This document shows, piece after piece, positions 60,768 through 64,000 of a stretch of 64,000 nt of DNA; position 1 is the first letter of the stretch, and each line of letters begins with the position of its first letter. Both the position numbers and the translations under genes were made by a program. This DNA is from Streptomyces anulatus. Lineage in GTDB: Bacteria > Actinomycetota > Actinomycetes > Streptomycetales > Streptomycetaceae. Below the pieces are notes generated by a model. It saw only the letters and a list, made by a program, of their open reading frames with translations, was not told where the DNA came from and searched no databases. The stretch spans positions 186,001-250,000 of the forward strand of contig NZ_JOEZ01000002.1 in NCBI RefSeq assembly GCF_000721175.1. Reading direction: 5' to 3'.

Positions 60768-61210
60768 ACCTGATCGCCGTCGCCGACACCAACGCCCTCT
60801 ACCGGCTTCTCGACCCGAGGCTCACCGGGCACGAAGCGCACAAGAAGGCGCTGGGAACGATCAGCCACCTGATCATCTCCCCGTTCGTCCTGGCCGAGCT
60901 GAACTACCTCATCACCACGAAGGCAGGGGCCGACAAGGCCCTGACGGCCGCGCGGTTCATCGAGCGCAACGTGGCCACCCGCCGGTTCGAGATCCCTCCC
61001 GTCGGAGCGCACCTGAGTGCGGCGATCGCCGTCGCGGAGGGCTACGTGGACGCGGACGGCGGCAAGGGCATCGGGCTGGCGGACGCGATGAACGTCGCCC
61101 TTGCCGCCGCGTACCGTACCGAGGTCGTCTTCACCTCGTACCGTCACTTCCGTATGGTCCGGCCCCTGACCGGGCACAAGGCTTTCAGGTTGCTGCCCGA
61201 CGACCTGTGA
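60764..61210 (+). CDS. PIN-domain toxin paired with Phd
   Basis: A 148-residue PIN protein: Asp in AVADTNALYRLL, Glu in FVLAELNYLITT, Asp in GIGLADAMNVALAAAYRTE. The fourth acidic position, usually T-x-D before the last helix, reads FTSYRHF, so it is absent. The C-terminus (HFRMVRPLTGHKAFRLLPDD) aligns with the PIN protein at 10639-11076, although the antitoxins are unrelated. GTG at 60764. Confidence 0.88.
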   Translation: MNLIAVADTNALYRLLDPRLTGHEAHKKALGTISHLIISPFVLAELNYLITTKAGADKALTAARFIERNVATRRFEIPPVGAHLSAAIAVAEGYVDADGGKGIGLADAMNVALAAAYRTEVVFTSYRHFRMVRPLTGHKAFRLLPDDL

Positions 61211-61238
61211 CGACGGCGCCCACCAACGAGGCGGCCCC

Positions 61239-63164
61239 TCACTTCCGGTACAACGCCTCGATCTCCCCCGTGAAGTCCCGTGCGATCGCGTCCCGCTTCA
61301 GCTTCAGCGACGGCGTCAGGTGGCCGCTCTCCTCCGTGAAGTCCACCGGCAGGACCGCGAACCTGCGGATCGACTCGGCCCGCGAGACCAGGCGGTTCGC
61401 CTCGTCCACCGCCTTCTGGAGCGAGGTGCGCAGGTCCTCGTCGTGGACCAGGTCCCGCATCGGGATGTCCTGCTTCCTGGTCATCTGGCGCCAGTGGTGG
61501 ATGCCGTCCGGCTCCAGGGTGATCAGGGCGGTGATGAACGAGCGGTTGTCGCCGACGACCATGCACTGGCTGACCAGGGGGTGGGCGCGCAGCCAGTCCT
61601 CCAGGGGGGCCGGGGTGACGTTCTTGCCGCCCGACGTGATGATGATGTCCTTCTTGCGGCCCGTGATCGTCAGGTAGCCGTCCTCGTCCAGCGCACCCAG
61701 GTCGCCCGTGGGGAACCAGTCGTCCGGCAGGAGCGCCGGGGTCACCTCCGCCCGCTCGCCGTCCCAGTAGCCCCGGAAGACCTGGCCGCCCTTGAGCAGC
61801 ACCTCGCCGTCGTCCGCGATGCGCACCGACGTACCGGGCAGTGGCCAGCCGACCGTGCCCAGGCGGGGTTTGAGGGGCGGGGTCACTGTGTGGGCGGCCG
61901 TGGTCTCGGTGAGACCGTAGCCCTCGAAGATGCCGATGCCCGCGCCCTCGTAGAACGCGGCGAGGCGGCGGCCCAGCGGGGAGCCGCCGCAGATCACGTA
62001 CCTCACCCGCCCGCCGAGCGCCGCCCGGATCCGGCGGTAGACCAGCGGGTCGTACAGGGCGCGGGCGGCACGCAGGCCGAGGCCGGGGCCCGGTCCGGTG
62101 CCGTGTTCGGCGGCCTCCACCGCCTTGCCGTAGCGCTGGGCGATCCGCGCCGCCCGGTCGAACGACGAGGCCCGGCCCATCTTCTCGGCCGTCGCCCGGC
62201 CCGTGTTGTAGACCTTCTCCAGGACGTACGGGATGGCCAGGAGGAAGGTGGGGCGGAAGCCCGCCAGGTCGGCGAGGAGGTCCTCGGTCTGGATCGACGG
62301 CGCGTGGCCCAGGCGCACCCTCGCCCGCATGCAGCCGATCGCCACCATGCGGCCGAAGACGTGCGAGAGCGGGAGGAAGAGGAGGGTGGAGGCGGGGTCC
62401 TTCGAGACCGACTTGAAGACCGGGTGGAGAAGCTCGATCGCGTTGTCGACCTCGGCGAAGAAGTTGCCGTGGGTCAGGACGCAGCCCTTCGGGCGGCCCG
62501 TCGTGCCCGAGGTGTAGATCAGGGTGGCCGGGCTGTGCGGCTCCAGCGTGGCCCGGCGGGCCGCCACCGCCGCGTCCGGGATGTCCTTGCCCAGCGACTT
62601 CAGGTGGCCGATCGCCCCCGTGTCGAACTGCCACAGGTGCGCCAGGTCGCCGAGCTGCTTGCGCTCCTGGCTGATCAGACGGCCCTGTTCCTTGCTCTCC
62701 ACCGCGCAGGCCACCGCGCCCGAGTTCTGGAGGATCCAGCGGGCCTGGAAGGCGGAGGAGGTGGGGTAGATGGGGACCGTCACCAGCCCGGCCGCCCAGG
62801 ACGCGAAGTCCAGCAGCGTCCACTCGTACGTCGTCCGGGCCATGATCGCGACCCGGTCCCCCGCCCGCAGGCCCTCCGCCATCAGGCCCTTGGCGACCGC
62901 CAGTACCTCGGCGGCGAACTCGGCGGCGCTCACGTCCTGCCAGACGCCCTCGGCGTCCTTCCGGCTGAGGACCGCCTCGCCCGGGGCCTCCCGGGCGTTG
63001 TCGAACGGGATCTCGGCCAGCGAGCCGCGCTCCACGGTCGGCGCGAACTTCGGTACGGAAACCTCCTGGACCCTGCCGTCGGGGCCGCGCTTCTTCGTCG
63101 GTTCGACCAGGACGGGCGGGGATGCGGCAGGCGCGGTTGCGGCGGCGGAAGGTGGCGTTGACAC
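61239..63164 (-). CDS. Long-chain-fatty-acid-CoA ligase (AMP-forming)
   Basis: A 641-residue adenylate-forming ligase of the FadD15 type that activates fatty acids for oxidation or lipid synthesis. The AMP/P-loop motif is YTSGTTGRPKG (residues 217-227), motif A5 is GYGLTETTAAHTVTPP, the hinge is PTGDLGALDEDGYLTITGRKKD and the catalytic Lys lies near LTPSLKLKRDAI. Cytoplasmic. The thiolase gene lies 117 bases upstream on the same strand. Confidence 0.92.
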   Translation of the reverse strand: MSTPPSAAATAPAASPPVLVEPTKKRGPDGRVQEVSVPKFAPTVERGSLAEIPFDNAREAPGEAVLSRKDAEGVWQDVSAAEFAAEVLAVAKGLMAEGLRAGDRVAIMARTTYEWTLLDFASWAAGLVTVPIYPTSSAFQARWILQNSGAVACAVESKEQGRLISQERKQLGDLAHLWQFDTGAIGHLKSLGKDIPDAAVAARRATLEPHSPATLIYTSGTTGRPKGCVLTHGNFFAEVDNAIELLHPVFKSVSKDPASTLLFLPLSHVFGRMVAIGCMRARVRLGHAPSIQTEDLLADLAGFRPTFLLAIPYVLEKVYNTGRATAEKMGRASSFDRAARIAQRYGKAVEAAEHGTGPGPGLGLRAARALYDPLVYRRIRAALGGRVRYVICGGSPLGRRLAAFYEGAGIGIFEGYGLTETTAAHTVTPPLKPRLGTVGWPLPGTSVRIADDGEVLLKGGQVFRGYWDGERAEVTPALLPDDWFPTGDLGALDEDGYLTITGRKKDIIITSGGKNVTPAPLEDWLRAHPLVSQCMVVGDNRSFITALITLEPDGIHHWRQMTRKQDIPMRDLVHDEDLRTSLQKAVDEANRLVSRAESIRRFAVLPVDFTEESGHLTPSLKLKRDAIARDFTGEIEALYRK

Positions 63165-63281
63165 GTGCGGCTCCTCGGTTCGGGGGTCGGGCGGGTCGGT
63201 TCGCCGGGTCGTCCGTCCGGCAGGGCAGCAGAAGAAGCAGGAGAGGCAGGAGGGACAGCCAAGGCAGGAGAAGGAAGCAGG

Positions 63282-64000
63282 TCAGGGGCGTTCCAGGATC
63301 GCCGTCACCCCCTGGCCGCCCGCCGCGCAGACCGAGATCAGTCCCCGGCCCGGGCCGTCCCGTTCGGCGAGGAGCTTCGCCAGCGTCGCCACGATCCGGG
63401 CGCCCGTGGCGGCGAAGGGGTGGCCGGTGGCCAGGGAGGAGCCGGCCACGTTCAGGCGGGTCCGGTCCACCGGGGCCAGGCCCTGCTTCTCCCAGGCCGC
63501 GAGGGTGGCCAGCACCTGGGAGGCGAACGCCTCGTGGATCTCGTAGAGGTCGAAGTCCTCGATGCCGAGACCGGCCCGCTCCAGCAGGCGCGGCACCGCG
63601 TACGCCGGGGCCATGAGGAGGCCGTCGTCGCCGTCCACGTAGTCCACCGCCGCCGTCTCGTACAGAGAGAGGTAGGCCAGCGGTTCGAGGCCCCGCTCCT
63701 CGGCCCACCCCTCCGTCGCCAGCAGGACCGTCGCCGCCCCGTCGGTGAGCGGCGTCGAATTACCCGCCGTCATCGTGGGGTCGGGCTCGGAGGTCCCGAA
63801 CACCGGCTTCAGGCGCGCCAGTTTCCCGGCCGTCGAGTCCGGGCGCAGGTTCTGGTCGCGGTCCAGGCCCCGGTAGGGGACCACCAGGTCGTCCAGGAAG
63901 CCCCGTTCGTATGCCGCCGCCAGGCGCTGGTGGCTCGTCGCGGCCAGTTGGTCCTGGTCCTCCCTGCGCACCGCCCAGCGGCGCGCGGTGACGGCGGCGT
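63282..64000 (-). CDS. Thiolase / acetyl-CoA acyltransferase (partial)
   Basis: C-terminal part of a thiolase, running off the window end; the frame stays open to base 64000. NVAGSSLATGHPFAATGARI carries the active-site His, SVCAAGGQGVTAILERP the second Cys, and YEIHEAFASQVLATL the N-E-A-F-like motif, here H-E-A-F. It performs the thiolytic last step of fatty acid beta-oxidation. The substitution of Asn by His in N-E-A-F is typical of the FadI/FadA-like trifunctional branch. The neighbour acyl-CoA ligase supports a fatty-acid role. Confidence 0.9.
   Translation of the reverse strand, partial: AAVTARRWAVRREDQDQLAATSHQRLAAAYERGFLDDLVVPYRGLDRDQNLRPDSTAGKLARLKPVFGTSEPDPTMTAGNSTPLTDGAATVLLATEGWAEERGLEPLAYLSLYETAAVDYVDGDDGLLMAPAYAVPRLLERAGLGIEDFDLYEIHEAFASQVLATLAAWEKQGLAPVDRTRLNVAGSSLATGHPFAATGARIVATLAKLLAERDGPGRGLISVCAAGGQGVTAILERP

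Noticed and set aside
56708..61210. Integrated plasmid or prophage around the TA pairs
   Set aside because: No integrase, replication gene, tRNA or attachment repeat could be seen, so only 'accessory-looking' is justified.
63180..63281. Purine-rich stretch between acyl-CoA ligase and thiolase
   Set aside because: It is G/A-rich with imperfect GGCAGGA-like repeats but has no dyad or gene signal; probably a leader region only.

Overview
The window is high-GC actinobacterial DNA and reads as a Streptomyces chromosome. The evidence is strong third-position G/C bias, frequent GTG starts, XRE-DUF5753/DUF397 gene pairs, a bifunctional F420-cofactor enzyme (FbiC), a GPP34 (GOLPH3-like) protein, a DUF6332 protein and recognisable Streptomyces-type intergenic repeats. 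There are no rRNA or tRNA genes, no CRISPR array, no transposase and no PKS/NRPS genes. Many long open frames lie antisense to real genes; these are GC-skew shadows and are left out.

Region by region: 0.1-7.3 kb holds a polytopic membrane protein, a D-Ala-D-Ala carboxypeptidase with a very long low-complexity cytoplasmic tail, GPP34, and an XRE-DUF5753 regulator with its DUF397 partner. 7.4-9.1 kb is a divergent pair (EthD-like protein / SDR) around a perfect dyad. 9.3-14.1 kb has an ADP-ribosylglycohydrolase homologue lacking the expected metal ligands, an RHH/PIN toxin-antitoxin pair with a palindromic operator, a STAND ATPase with TPRs, and a frameshifted DHFR-like remnant. 14.2-18.3 kb is an MFS exporter plus BBE-type flavoenzyme divergent from a LuxR regulator. 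18.8-22.7 kb carries a GNAT, an NPP1/NLP-family secreted protein, a TetR with two operators facing a DUF1348 gene, and a methyltransferase. 22.8-31.7 kb holds fbiC, a short inverted-repeat (MITE-like) element, a HAD hydrolase, a class B PBP, an F420-type LLM oxidoreductase, a Sel1-like membrane protein and an amino-acid permease. 31.9-38.3 kb is a catabolic cluster on the minus strand: aldehyde dehydrogenase, N-acyl-D-amino-acid-deacylase-like amidohydrolase, two LLM flavin/F420 oxidoreductases and an SDR. Its promoters carry the same CTGACG-N3-CGTCAG dyad found at 8.3 kb.

38.4-55.7 kb is a pectin/rhamnogalacturonan utilisation locus. It has two secreted PL1 pectate lyases, a CE8 pectin methylesterase and a rhamnogalacturonan acetylesterase. 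A sugar ABC importer (binding protein plus two permeases, no ATPase gene here) is translationally coupled to a Gfo/Idh/MocA oxidoreductase, a PmoA-like DUF6807 protein and a GH43 enzyme. An IlvD/Edd sugar-acid dehydratase, a DHDPS/KDG-aldolase family enzyme, a GntR regulator and a divergent uronate dehydrogenase complete it. Together these suggest outside-in breakdown of pectin, import of oligomers, and oxidative metabolism of galacturonate to a central 2-oxo acid. LacI-type (CebR-like) operators precede the first pectate lyase and the importer operon, and a separate dyad lies in front of the GntR gene.

55.8-61.2 kb is an accessory-looking patch: a VOC protein, half of an aldo/keto reductase, two more PIN toxin-antitoxin pairs, a decayed XRE/DUF5753-DUF397-phosphotransferase neighbourhood, DUF6332 and a MOSC protein. 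The window ends in lipid metabolism with a long-chain acyl-CoA ligase and a thiolase cut by the window edge.
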